Positions 44,475-56,027 of a stretch of 64,000 bases of DNA are shown here, one piece after another. Each line of letters starts with the position of its first letter. Positions within the stretch are counted from its first letter, which is position 1. The notes beneath the pieces were generated by a model that saw nothing but the letters and a program-made list of their open reading frames with translations, searched no databases and was not told the origin of the DNA. The position numbers and the translations under genes were made by a program. Source of the DNA: Karstenula rhodostoma CBS 690.94 (lineage: Eukaryota; Ascomycota; Dothideomycetes; Pleosporales; Didymosphaeriaceae); contig MU001495.1 of NCBI GenBank assembly GCA_010093485.1, forward strand, positions 2,369,711 through 2,433,710. The letters are read 5' to 3'.

Positions 44475-45128
44475 ATGGAGCCTCTGGATTTAACCAGATA
44501 CTACAAGACTTATTCAGCACAACGAAAAAAAGCAGAGGCGAAGATTGATGTGATTACTGACTTTGACTTAAATGCTTTTCCACACTACTGCTGGCGTAGT
44601 AGCTCCGGTACATACGACCATTGTAACGGTGTATGCCCTGTCAACTCTTCACAAGCCCTGGATAGCCTAGTATGTCCGTTTGAGGAGTGGGACAGGTGCA
44701 ATGATTAATTACAATGGATTGACACCGCGAGATTTCTTTCCTGTTACTTTCGCAAGCCAGCCGCCGCCTAAGGCCAGCGGATACTTCACGGCTTCGACGA
44801 TTACCAGTTTATCTACTATTATAGGTGTGTCTCGTCTGCTGGGCTCTGAATTCATGAGGTTTGAAATGATATTAACATCGCCAGCGCTGTTCGGATGTTA
44901 ACAAATGCTTTCCTACCACAAAATAGAGATTTGAGCTTAGATGGCCTGTATGTCAGAACCTATCTGAACGTCAGGAGAGGTATCTGTGTGTGTTTGGGAC
45001 TTATCATACTCGTTATATTGGGAGGGAAGCTTGTCTGGAATAGTTGGGAGGTAGTATTTGGTGCTGGCAGCTTCGTCGTTGCTGTTCCGATGCTGGTAAT
45101 GACGGCGATTACTTATCTTGAAGCTTGA
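44475..45128 (+). pseudogene. Fragments of a membrane protein gene in shifting frames
   Basis: Three overlapping open stretches in different frames read like one protein: 44475-44708 (AKIDVITDFDLNAFPHYCW), 44680-44901 (GLTPRDFFPVTFASQPPP and LSTIIGVSRLLGSEF) and 44895-45128 (LTNAFLPQNRDLSLDGLYVR, then two hydrophobic helices around ICVCLGLIILVILGG and GAGSFVVAVPMLVMTA). I saw no plausible introns at the junctions near 44690 and 44895, so frameshifts are likely. It resembles the C-terminal part of fungal multi-pass proteins of unknown function. No start codon can be assigned. Confidence 0.45.
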
Positions 45129-45211
45129 ATGCACATGAACATACCAATGGAAGTGTCTACGCCAGAATATGATCCTATGCGTGCAAGCAGTGACGAACAT
45201 GGGCCTGCCCA

Positions 45212-47228
45212 CTACCTCCCTTGCAACCTCTTCATCCGCTCCTCAGCCGCCCTCGCCCTCCTCTCCCGCTCCATCCTCGCCCTTGCCTCGGGCCCCAAAC
45301 CCCTAACCTCCTCCTCCCTCTTCTCACCGGCACTCTTCTCCGGCACACCCACAATCCTCCCCTTCCCCAGCTTCGTCTCCCTCCTCTTCGTATCCTCCGC
45401 CTCGCTCTCCTTCCGCAATCGCTCCGTCTCCGCTTTTCGCCGCTCAGCTTCGGCCTTATCTTCGGCGGCTTTCTCCGTCTTCTCACGGGCCTCGCGCTTC
45501 TCGAGGTCGGATTTCGAGAGTGGGGAGGGCACACCTGCGTCGTCCCAGGCGAAGGCGGACTCGCCGAGTTCAGAGCGTGCGAGGCGGAAGGCGTCGCGGG
45601 TCGCGCGGTCGCCGGCGAGGGAGAACGGGGTGCGGGCGTCGTCGCTCATTAGCGTGGGGTCGGCGCCGCCTTTTGTCAGTAGCGCTAGGATTACTGGTGC
45701 GGAGTTGAGGGATGCGGCGAGGTGCAGAGGCGTTGGTGTGTGGTAGTTCTCCGGGACGAATTTGAAACTTGGAGGGATGTTGTTGGTCTTAAGGTAGTTG
45801 AGAAGGGCGGGCACCTTGGAGCGCTTGATGATGGAGGTGATTTGGGAGGTGTGGAGGGCAGCTTCTTCTTCTTCCTTGGATGGCTTGGGCGGCTTTTGGG
45901 GCTTTGCTGGTGTGGGTGCTGCGGGTTCCTTTTGAGGTGTGTTTAGTGCTGCGAGTGCGGCTTCGTCGATGGTGCTCTGCTTGACACGAGTGAGCTCGAC
46001 AAAAGCGCGGATAAGCTCCTTCTGTGTCGCGCGTCGCGTGGTGAATGGGAAGCCTCTATTGCGAGGATCGTTATTCTTCAACACCTGTCCCTCGTACTTG
46101 TCGAACAGCGTCTTTCGGCTGGTGGTGCCACTTGCCCGGATGAAGAGTAGATCAGCTGTATCGATCATCGACTTCCAGCTCGTCAGAAGATCGCGCACCT
46201 CTTTCGTGAGCGCGGCCTCGTTATACCGACGCAGCGAAGAACCGGCAGAGTGCGCAGCGCCTCTCGCAGCATCACTAGTCGACTGCGAGCCACCCTGCTT
46301 CCGACGAGTCGTGTATCTATGGAACGTTTTTGTGGCAACGACGGTTGCTGATCGCTCGTCCACCCCTGCGTGGTTCTTTCCCTTCTTCGGCGCAAGTGAT
46401 ATTATCATGGCAGCGAAGTGGCCACCTCCAATCATGCACAGAAAGTAGTGCGGTCCGATATCAGTCCCCGGTAATGGTACGCCGCCTTCGGATTTGATCT
46501 TCGGTGGTATCGCTGGTGCAATCTGCTTCCTTCGCAACGAATCGACCAGATGTGCCTCCTCTTCCTGTTCTGCCACGGTGAAAACCGCCCTATAGACCCC
46601 CAGCGACATATTATCCGGCAGCAGTGGCGATGTGAACCACAGCAACGGCGGCTTCCCTGCTCCACGCTGCCTCTTATTCGACGAGAACTCATCAAACTCC
46701 GGGTCCGCAATCTTGGCCTGCTTCTTCAGCAACGCGCTCAGCGTAGACTCCTTGGGCTTGGTCCCATCCTCTTCCTCGTCCTCGTCCGACTCGGAAGACT
46801 CGCTCCCGGATATGCTCTCGTCTAGTTCGCCAATGAGCTTCTCGAAGTCTCCCTCCCCAACCGGCTTCAGGCCTTTTATCTTCTGCTTGAGATTGTAGCC
46901 GTGGAGATCGGAGCGGACGTGGCTGCGCTGGTCTGCGAGCGTCGCAAAGCCCAGGCCGCACAGGTGGCAGGACGTCGCCTTCGCGGGGCTGGCATCTTCG
47001 TTTTCGCTGCGTTCGCCAGCGTCGCTTGCAGGTGCTAGTGTTTGCGGCGGTTCCTCTTGGAGGATTTGATTTGGCTGGTTCTTGAGGGTGAGGGTTGACA
47101 GCAGCTCCTCCGGGAGATCGAACACTGGGATGGATTAGCCACAGCTCATAGACATGCGCCAAAAGTGAACTTAACTCACCATAGAGCGGGCGCTGCAGCA
47201 GATGCTCTCCCTTCTGCACCTGCGTCAT
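45212..47228 (-). CDS. vms1: Vms1/ANKZF1 peptidyl-tRNA hydrolase of ribosome quality control
   Basis: Vms1 releases nascent chains from stalled 60S-peptidyl-tRNA complexes and acts with Cdc48 on stressed mitochondria. Exons 47180-47228 and 45212-47124 (55-nt intron) give 653 residues starting MTQVQKGEHLLQRPLY. Order of parts: C2H2 zinc finger (CHLCGLGFATLADQRSHVRS, followed by a His, about 70-95), VLRF1/eRF1-like domain with LCMIGGGHFAAMIISL and the catalytic-loop GGSQS sequence (KQGGSQSTSDAARGAAHSAG), ankyrin repeats (TPLHLAASLNSAPVILALL, then TPFSLA), a charged coiled coil, and a C-terminal Arg/Ala-rich VCP-interacting motif (ARMERERRARAAEERMKR). All expected domains are present in order, so identification is firm. 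Confidence 0.93.
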
Positions 47229-47509
47229 CTTTTCGTGGGCGCAAAGTTGGGTGGTAGGCGGCGCAAACAATGAATCACGACTTTCTGAGCTGCGGCGACG
47301 ATCTGGTGGGGTCCACTGCACGTCACTTTCACCCGCTGCGGCTAGCGCCACGCCAAGGCTCTAGTACGCTGACTCAGTCGCGGGATGCATTAGTGTACGT
47401 TCGCGCTCATGCTGACCACATGCGCCGTCCGCTATATGTAATGTTATAGCCTCCCTCAAACCCCCCGCCCCCATATATCGAAGTGATTTCTAGGCGTCCG
47501 CAATCCACA

Positions 47510-48236
47510 ATGCCAAACGTCCTGGTACTATCTTTCGAAGACTTTTCCTTCTCCTCCCGCCAGCTCTACGAGCAACTCCTACCCAAGCTGCTCTCCCGCG
47601 CTGCCATACACGAGTCCCTTACGACACAAGATGCTATTAACTGTATGCACGAAGCCCGAGAGACCCGCCCCTTTTCCCCATACCCACCATTCCTGATCTC
47701 TCAACACAGACATTCTTTCCGGCTGGCCAAATGTAATCCTCGTGACTGATCCGGTGATTGCCGAAGAAAGCGAAGAATCACAAAAACTCCTAGAGACGGT
47801 GGCAGACTACACCAAGCACCACAGCTGCACCACCATCCTAATGGGTTTCTTTGTCGCGGCGATAGAAACGCAGACGCTCGATTACATCTTCAAGCACCAC
47901 TTCCACCTCAGGTGGAAAGCTGCGCCTGAGGAACACACCTCCCATGAGGCGAGGCTCATCGCTTCTGACCAGTCGTTATTGCGGACGACGACGCTGGTAC
48001 CGAAATTTGTTGCGCAGGCCGCGTGGTTGACACAGGTTACGCCGGCGCAAGCGACATATCTCGGGCCCATTGAAAGGGGGTGGGCCTATGCTGCTTTTAC
48101 GAGGGTTGGACTGGGGAAACTAGGGTATATAGGGGACACGGGCTTTGGAGATGAGCCGGAGCGGTTGGTTCTGGCGATGTGTCATCTAGACCGACCAGAG
48201 GATCGGGTGAGGGAGGAAGAGGGCTTTGACAAGTAG
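47510..48236 (+). CDS. Conserved hypothetical protein, Pezizomycotina type
   Basis: Exons 47510-47642 and 47710-48236 (67-nt intron) give 219 residues with matching phases. The sequence starts MPNVLVLSFEDFSFSSRQLY and contains SGWPNVILVTDPVIAEE, CTTILMGFFVAAIETQTLDY, IFKHHFHLRWKAAPEEHT, GLGKLGYIGD and ERLVLAMCHLDRP. The alternating hydrophobic segments suggest a compact alpha/beta fold. I do not know a function for it. No signal peptide or membrane segment. Its start follows an A/C-rich leader. Confidence 0.7.
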
Positions 48237-48399
48237 GTGCATTGCAATGTGCTATCTCTTTTGCCAGTCGAACATGCGTATGCTGACAGTACGCATAGTT
48301 TGAGACTGTCGGGATAGTCATATAGAAACTGCCTCCGACCCGGCTCAGTTATATCGATCATGGCGAGGCGACATTGTTAGCTTCCTCTGTATCTATACC

Positions 48400-49463
48400 T
48401 CAACGAACCGCGTCCAAGATCTTCTGCTGCGCCTCCATCCCCTCCCATTGCGACTCTGTCCCCGAAAACTTGTTCCTCAAATACATCGACCGAAACTTTC
48501 CAATCCGCTCATCCTTCTGCGCAAAATCCACCTCCTCTGGATCGTGGATCTCAAGCTTCTGGTCAACATTGACGCCATTGTCCTTCGTGATAATATTGAT
48601 AAGCCCAGGGATGGCCACCGTATGCTTCATCCGCTCCTTCACATTGGCGCTGTCCGGGGAGCAGTAAATGAAGTAGAGACGGTCATTGGAGCCGTGTCGG
48701 TAGAAGGTGAAGCTCGGCTTGTCAGTTGGCAAACGAGATATGACTTCCACCGGAGCGAGATTTTTGGCGCCAAAGTTGAGCTGCAGGACTTCTGTGGAGA
48801 TGTTAACCGACTGTTGGCTGTTAGCAGACGCTGCTATGTGGATGCGGAGATACTTGCAAGTTGAACGCAGTCGCCCCCTTCAGCGAGACTTTTGAGTGCA
48901 TCGAGAGCCCCATCGTCAATGTTGTTCTTCATGCGTCGGTCACACAATCGACACTTGTTCTTCTTGTGCCCGAGGTCGTGCACACCGTTTACTGCTGGGT
49001 CGCCCTTCTCGCAAGCGTCTATGTATTCACTACTGTTGCCAGTCCACGACTGCCCTTTACCACTCCGTTCATCCCAAGACCGCGCATCTGTGATCTCGCC
49101 AATCTCTTTACAGAGTATAGACGAGGAGAACTGGTGCTCGCCTAGCGCCTTGACAAGGGCTTGCCGGTTGTCCAGCAACAATGCCTTGTCATCAGCGTTG
49201 GCAGCATACGGAATGAACGTGATTGCGACGAATGACCCTTCGTGGCGTAAGGTGAGATACAAAGTCGACTTGGGACTGAGCACTGAATCGAGCTGGTTCA
49301 GCGCCTGTTGGAAACTATGTTGCGAGTCCTTCGGGTACGGGATGGGTGACAGAGCTTGCAAACCCCTGTTTATGACTGCGAGTGGAAGCGCGAAGGATGA
49401 AGAGTCCAAGGCAAAGCTAGCGAAAGCATCAACAACGGTGGCAGTGATCTCTTTACATTTCAT
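48400..49463 (-). CDS. Divergent twinfilin-like protein with ADF-H domains
   Basis: A second, diverged relative of the twinfilin at 8245-9281. Exon 2 (48400-48810) matches the second ADF-H domain closely: FTFYRHGSNDRLYFIYCSPD and NVKERMKHTVAIPGLINII parallel the equivalent twinfilin segments, and DCVQLSVNIS parallels its LVQLRMDVP. Exon 1 (48858-49463) has the first ADF-H part (STLYLTLRHEGSFVAITFIP). The joining intron (48811-48857, 47 nt) uses a GC donor (GCAAGT). Between the domains is an insert with a possible metal site, CRLCDRR, and the basic C-terminal tail of twinfilin is absent. Start at 49463 (MKCKEITATVVDAF) is uncertain; a 4-nt first exon at about 49516 is an alternative. Model length is 338 residues. 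Actin binding is inferred from the fold. Confidence 0.75.
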
Positions 49464-50579
49464 TAGTCTCTCGGTTTCCAAGCGAGGAAATTGATTCTTT
49501 ACCCATGTTGCAAGATCTGTGTGACTGTCTATACCAATAGTGAGTTAATTTTGAGATTAGACAGCGAGGATAACGGTTTATACGAGCAGCTCGAGCAGGC
49601 AACAAGAAAAGCACCTCGGGTGGTTGGTTTATCTCGAAATAGGAACAAACAAGGACTGTACATATTGGGTCCACGCGTTGAATTATGTGGGCTGCTTCAG
49701 TTCGGGCGAAGGCATCGCGTTTTGACCGCGTTGCGCTCTTGGCTGTCTAGGCGGAATTCCGCACATCTGCGGACTTGCATTGTTGGTATTTTGGATGGAG
49801 AAAATGGCCTGCTGCCATAGAGTATCAAAGTGAATAGCTAGCAGACATGACTAGGTATGGTTATAGAGCAGCTGTTCGTGATACTGAGCATTAGGTGGCT
49901 GCAATGGAGGTGTGGAAGTGGAAGGCGCGGGTCGGAGAAACCCGGTCCCTAATGTCGTCATCCTTCGTGATCACCAGCCTCGTCGCCCAACAACATCCTC
50001 GCGCACCTTGAGAATACTTCAGCTATTTGAACAGACCGCGGGCGTCAATTGTTTTAAGAAACCTCCGGGAAGCTCAGCTCTCTTACTGGTCGCTGCAATA
50101 TGATGCCTTCACAAAGACCGGCAATCCTCCACTCATGCTTTGTTGACCGGACTGCGCAGTGTTCATGTAACATTACCTGAACATGTACGGGTGCTGCTAA
50201 TGGCCATTGATCATCTCTTGCGACAAATTGGTTATCATTGGTGCCGAAACATGCATTGCAAGCATGCCGCATCGTCAAAATATTCGTCTCTTTCACTTCC
50301 GTCACGTTTCTGCTTACAATCCGTGTTGACTTTGAAAGTTGGTCGCAATCGGCTTTCACCTATAGCCACCCAAATAGCTTCTCTCTCTCTGTGCCCTCTC
50401 TCTCTGTGCCCTCTCTCTCTCTAATGGAAGAAGTAAGTTGCCCTCTGCTATATAAGGGCGCGCCCGGCATCCCACCACCTTGTCTTCTTCTCTCCACCCA
50501 CCGACCCAAACTGAACCCTTGGTAAGCCCCATTCCTAGTCACTGAGGATTTTTGCAGATGAGACTGTTCGCTTACTGGT
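49464..50579. other. Intergenic region with CT repeat and likely 5' leader
   Basis: About 1.1 kb between divergently transcribed genes. Near its end an intron-like segment (GTAAGC at 50522 to TTTGCAG at 50557) may be a 5' leader intron of the GTPase gene. No other gene seen. Confidence 0.4.
50381..50420 (+). repeat. 15-bp CT-rich tandem repeat
   Basis: Two perfect copies of CTCTCTCTCTGTGCC followed by CTCTCTCTCT, about 200 nt before the GTPase start. Pyrimidine-rich promoter DNA. Confidence 0.8.
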
Positions 50580-53494
50580 ATGATAGCCTGGCCCGACGTG
50601 ATCGCACTCTACACAATGTCGAACGAGGGGCTGTCGGCCTCGGAGATGCGCCTCCTCGAAGAAGACGAGTTCTCAGAGTATATTAAGAACCATATGTCGA
50701 TTCCTAAGTATGACTCGAAGCGCGAAGGCAAGATCCCCAATGCGTATTGGGACCTCGATACCGAACGCATCAGTTCCATACTACGCCAAATGGAAGTCAG
50801 GTTGTGTGAGATAATCCAAAGGTTCCCAGACAGCGACAAAGAACTGCATCATCTCTTGGCTCAACTCCACAAGATTCCTCATTACGAACGCAAGAAACCG
50901 ACTGCCATCGGTCTGATAGGAGCGCAAGGACACGGGAAGAGCATGCTGATAAATGCTCTGTTTGAACTGGATGGCATTTCTCTCACAGGAAAGCTCGGAG
51001 GAGCTCTCACTAGTACCGTCGTCAAATACGCCCAGTACTCTAGCACCCCCAGATCCGCGAATACGCCAGCGTACAACGGCGAAATCCAATTCCTCGATGA
51101 GATGAGAATTGGGGAAATGATTCGAGAACATGTGAAGGACTATGCTCATTACCACGACGATGGCGAAGATTCAGAGGACGACGACACCTTAGGACCCCGG
51201 GACTTCAAGCAAGATGACGCCGACCGAAAACGTCGAGATACGGCAATGGAAGTGTTTGAAACTTTGTTCGGCACCAAGGAAGACTTCTTCGAAGAATGTG
51301 CGAATGCTGAATCGAAGAACGAATTTGTGCGTATATGCCAAATCAGATGCAAAGACATCATTCGTGATCATAAAGTCGATGATCGCTACATTGCAAGGAA
51401 ATACGGCAACACCCCGTCTGACCTCTTGCTCGAGCTGAAGCCTTTCCTGGTCGATGAGAAAGGCCCCCAAAAGCTCTGGCCACTGGTGGACTATGTGACG
51501 ATCCGTCTCGACCACGAGCTGCTTAGGAATGGTGCAACCATCATCGACGTTCCTGGTAATGATCCCTGAACATAGTATAGGTTTCGTATTTCACTAACAC
51601 GATTCAGGTACGGGCGACTCGAATATATTAAGGGCTCGCCGTGCCGAGGAGATCAAAGAAAGCGCAGATATTCTGTTGGTTCTTGAGAACACTGGCAGAA
51701 TCAAAACGGTCGGCGCAGTAATACGGTGAAGAATTGCATCCTCAACCGGGGCTACAGCAATGTCAAGCTCGTCGCCACACAAATTGATGTGAGTTTGCTA
51801 CTGTCCAATTCTGATTCAATGCTGATCTGGGATCTCTAGAAAATTATCGATTCGGATCTGAAATGTCCTGGCGAAGAGCAAGTCCGCGAACGAATGAAGA
51901 AAGCAAGCGAAGACGCAAAGGCTGCTATGCAGATACTCGATGCCCAGAGAATGATGCACGTTTCGATGTATCAAGAGTATCCGAACAGACACCTTTTGCA
52001 GCTGTTCGTTACAAATCGCGCCAGTGACATATCCGCTGTACTCGGTCACAAGTTGAATGGTCGGTCCACCAGCGAAATGCTGGAGATATTTCACATTTCT
52101 GCGTACAATTACCTGAAGTGGGTGGCGAGGCCAGAGATACCGTTCCTCGAGCAACCTCCACTACCACCGTCGCTTACTGGCATCCCGGCGCTTCGTCAGT
52201 ACTTGTTCGATGTTCTTGCGCCCACGAAATACCATGAAATAGCGTCCCATGTTCATATGTGGATACCAAATTTTATCGAGAAGGTCAAAAGGGTCGTCAA
52301 TCAATCTGATCGAAACGAAGATTTCAAAACCCTTGCAAAGGGCTTTGATCAACTTGTCGATGTTTTGATCAAGAACCTTCTGTCTCAGGCATAGAAAGTT
52401 TTCCGGAAGATTTTCTATGATACTTCCACCAAATGTCGCAACAATGCAGATATATACAAACAGCAGGTTGATGAAATGATCGAAGTCGGATTTGCACGTC
52501 TCCGTGGTCCAACGTGGAACAAGGTCTTGAAACTCAGGGGTACTTTGCCGCCAAGGGCATCTAAGGCCAAAGGTCTTGAAGGGGGCTGTTCATACAACAA
52601 AGACCTGTCCGGCATCCTTGCGTCTGCATTTCACAACTGAGACGCGGCCTACATAACCCGTATGAGACCTATGAAAGAGTCGCTCTGCCTACTGACCCGG
52701 TAAGTCGCTTGACTCTGTTTGTGGCCAAAACTAATATTCCCAGGCACGTTCACTTTAGTGTCATGTCCATGTTGGATACGTCCTCGGCTAACGTCATGGT
52801 CGTTGAACAAGCCAAGAGGAAGTGGGGCATAGTGCGAAAGAAATTGCATCTCAAGATGGAAGACCTCATGAACGAGCTCTACCGCATCCAACAGCAAGCC
52901 GTTCTCCGAGCCACCATGGAAGACGGCCGACAAAACTGTTTGGTAGCTGCGATTACCGACACAATGTTCAATGATGTTTTTGCATCCGAACCTGCCTCAA
53001 AGCCGGGATGCGGTGACAAAAAGAAGTTCGTCGAGCCTAAGGTAAAATATCAAAAGAGGCTTATGACAAATCTCTTGCTGGATCCAGACAACCACATCGT
53101 CGACCACGTCTTCAAACAATTTCATGAGGAATACACCAAGGCCACCAACAACCTCCTTCAGCTATACTTCCAACAGCTTCGAGATCTCTTAGGAGTTTAC
53201 AGTAACACGCTGCGCGCTCAGGCCCCTATCGACTACCGAGTCGAAAACGCCGGGAAGGAAGTTCGAGCGGAGCTCGAGAAGGATCTTGTGACTATTATTC
53301 AGGAGTCGGAGACACTGAAAGAGCTGGTTCCCGAAGTCGAAACGCAGTCGGAAGTCACCGATAACATGTTTTCCATGGCCGACATGGGTGAATCGGACGG
53401 CAACCTCGCCGCAATTTTCAGTCGTTTGAGCAAGAAGAGAAAGAAGGATACCGACAATGCCTCCCAGGTGAATGTGAAGAAAGAGAAAATGTGA
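50580..53494 (+). pseudogene. Dynamin-like large GTPase (SLIP-GC type), decaying
   Basis: Large P-loop GTPase of the kind annotated in fungi as nuclear GTPase SLIP-GC-like. Exons: 50580-51555, 51608-51788, 51840-52699, 52744-53494. The start may be MSNEGLSASEMRLLEEDEF at 50616. The GTP-binding region has the P-loop GLIGAQGHGKSMLINALF and a Walker B/switch DVPG that is split by the first intron and completed by TGDSN. The later part is helical, with ATQID-type G4 region, RHVHFSVMSMLDTSSANVMV and a Lys-rich end KKRKKDTDNASQVNVKKEKM (nuclear signal-like). Three breaks: a frame change at 51717-51724, TAG at 52392-52394 and TGA at 52638-52640; coding-like sequence continues in frame beyond each stop. 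It is therefore probably a pseudogene, or at most an N-terminal GTPase fragment is made. Confidence 0.7.
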
Positions 53495-56027
53495 GCGGAT
53501 CGGGTCTGGTTTGCATCACCCAGCATATGGCAACTCTGGCGGTTTTTCTTGTCTTGTCTCGTCGAGTCATTTCATTCCTTCGGTCACCAACCCTATCAAT
53601 TTAGATACCCTCCCCTTGCCCCAACCTGCCCCTCACATCAGTCCTATGTGAATTTGCATTTATCAATCCCTGCGTTATGTATCAAATGTACGGGTTATCT
53701 GTAAATTTGCTACTACCTCAGCAGTGCTCAAATACGTGCGATTCTGGAATCTCTAACCTCGATGGTTCGTGCTCACACAGTTTCATATGCTTCATATTTT
53801 CCATCCGAGCAACCCCGCAATAGAACTGGTAGTTTGAGACTCACCCCGCTACCACGTCTTCTTGCTCCTGTTAAAAAGAGGCTCCACAGATTTGATCGAC
53901 AGCATCCACATCCAAGAGGCGATGGCTGACAACAGAGTAAACACACATTACCCGCCCCATTAACAAGAAAGGCACTCATCAGCGCCACCGCACAGGAACT
54001 CTTGAAACCTGTGTATCGGGCAGTTTGGGCTTCTTGATGTGCCGAGAGACAGTTTTGCGGCCGCGGTACCACTACATAAAGTATTGATATGTGCTAAATC
54101 CCAGACATACTCGATAGATTTACAGGGCTGGGTACCTGTTCATGTATATTGAGATGTCAGAGTATACATTGTTCGCCCAGTACTCATGCTAGGGTCGCAG
54201 AACTGCTTGCTATCCATCCCGCTCAAATCGTAACCATGCCTATCCAGCACAGCTGCAAGGTTTAAAGTACTAATAGCAACGGGACTAGCGTCAGCCTTTT
54301 CAATCTAGGTTGACAAGGATGCAGGGTGTTCATTCGCCGACTGCGCCTGCGTCGACAGGGGATAGAGAGGTTCGTGGGTGCCCTTCATTTGTCCCAGCAG
54401 TGACCAGCAAGCCAAGCCTCGGAATGCGAGAGGAATGTTACAGCCCACTTTACCCTTGCAAGCGCTCGTCTGTGTGCCAACACAAGATGGGTCAGAAAAT
54501 AATATTACCCAGCCAATGCTTCGATGACCTTGTACCTCAAATCAAGGGGTGCCAGGACCATAATGTCTGTGAGGGATGCAGCACCGTCTCTAGCATCGCT
54601 GTATTCCCAGTGTAATTGAAATGATGATCAAGTGAGGAATTACGAGCGCATTGAAAGCCTTCCGGCTTTGATTGCAATAGTCACTTTCAGTGGAAAGAGA
54701 CCTGCCTGCTTTGTAGAACGATTTTATGCTGGGTTATTAAAAGCTCCCACCGTCACTACCTCGCACTTCCGGTTTCTGCATTAATTTGAACCAGGTTGCG
54801 CTAGTCACGGTCATGACTTTGAATGGCGTACAGACTATCAGGGAATGAATACGTAAGGGTTCCGTTATTCGAAATGGCAGGATAAAACCCGAAAAGGACA
54901 ACATCGAACCGGTACGCTCCTTCACTCAGCATTTACAACCACCGACCGATGACTTCTATAGCCAGCCTATGATCTGTAACAACACAGCGATTCTCCTCCC
55001 ATTAATCCCTAGTCTGCTGAGCAGTTGTAGTAATCACCGCCCTGGTACATACCATAGCGCTCCAATACCCCCAATACAAAACCAACGGCCGCCTCCTTAG
55101 GTCATCACCTAAACCTGCCTCATCAACGCAGGGCACGACCGCATCATCAAGCATCACCCAACCCCTCACGTATCTCCGAGCTACGCCTACGCAACCACTC
55201 CAACCCCAGCTCCCCGGTCCAAAAGACGAGAGGAGAGGCGCCTGCATCCATCCAACCCCGCGCTCAAAACTAACCAGGGATTCCATCTATCCACGAACCT
55301 CGTGGTTGACCGGCTCTACCCCCTCCACAACGCACACCGTACCAGCATCTATATCGCATCACACCAAAGCAACCTCATCAAAGTTCCGCTACTACAATCC
55401 CAATAATACTAATCCCTATACATCTCCTACCACACCCACCCTGTTCCACCCTTAACAACCCCAACTCACAAAATCTAAGACACCTACCAAGACCAAATCC
55501 CCAACGCATCTTTCCTCTCCACATAAGACCCGTTGAGGTGCTTCTCTTGATCAGAAGTCCCAGAAACATACCCGAAAAGGGTGCGCTGTTCAAACCGCAC
55601 AAGTCCAGCCACACGGGGCAAGAAGCGGAGGACCTGGCGACGAGGAGGGTTGGGGAAGAGGCGGATTGTTGGTTGGGGGATGGGGGAAGTGGCTAGCTAG
55701 GTGGCACGATATATGTGGTGTAGATTCTGGCATGGGAACGAGCCGCTGTATGGGCTAGAGGTAGATGTAGAGCGGCAGGAAGTAAGCGTGGAGTGGATGC
55801 CGATGGTGGCAGCGGTGATGGGGGGAGGGGGTGAGTTTGGCATAGCGATGGGAAGGTATATAGTGACTTTTCACGGCAATCGTATTGAACTGTTGGAGTA
55901 GTCTGTGAGATAGTTTATACACCTTTTATCCACCACGCTATGCTAAAAAGCTAATAAGTCCGCATAAGAATACAAGAAGCGAAACCACATAAAGAAAAAA
56001 CAGTCACAAGCATGTACATCATCACAC
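53495..56027. other. Gene-poor region, about 2.5 kb
   Basis: Only short ORFs with no recognisable domains, on both strands. It may include untranslated regions of the flanking genes. I see no repeat or RNA gene. Confidence 0.4.

Noticed and set aside
54310..55614. ORFs of 78-101 residues on both strands
   Set aside because: No family resemblance, no splice continuation, and codon pattern like surrounding non-coding DNA.
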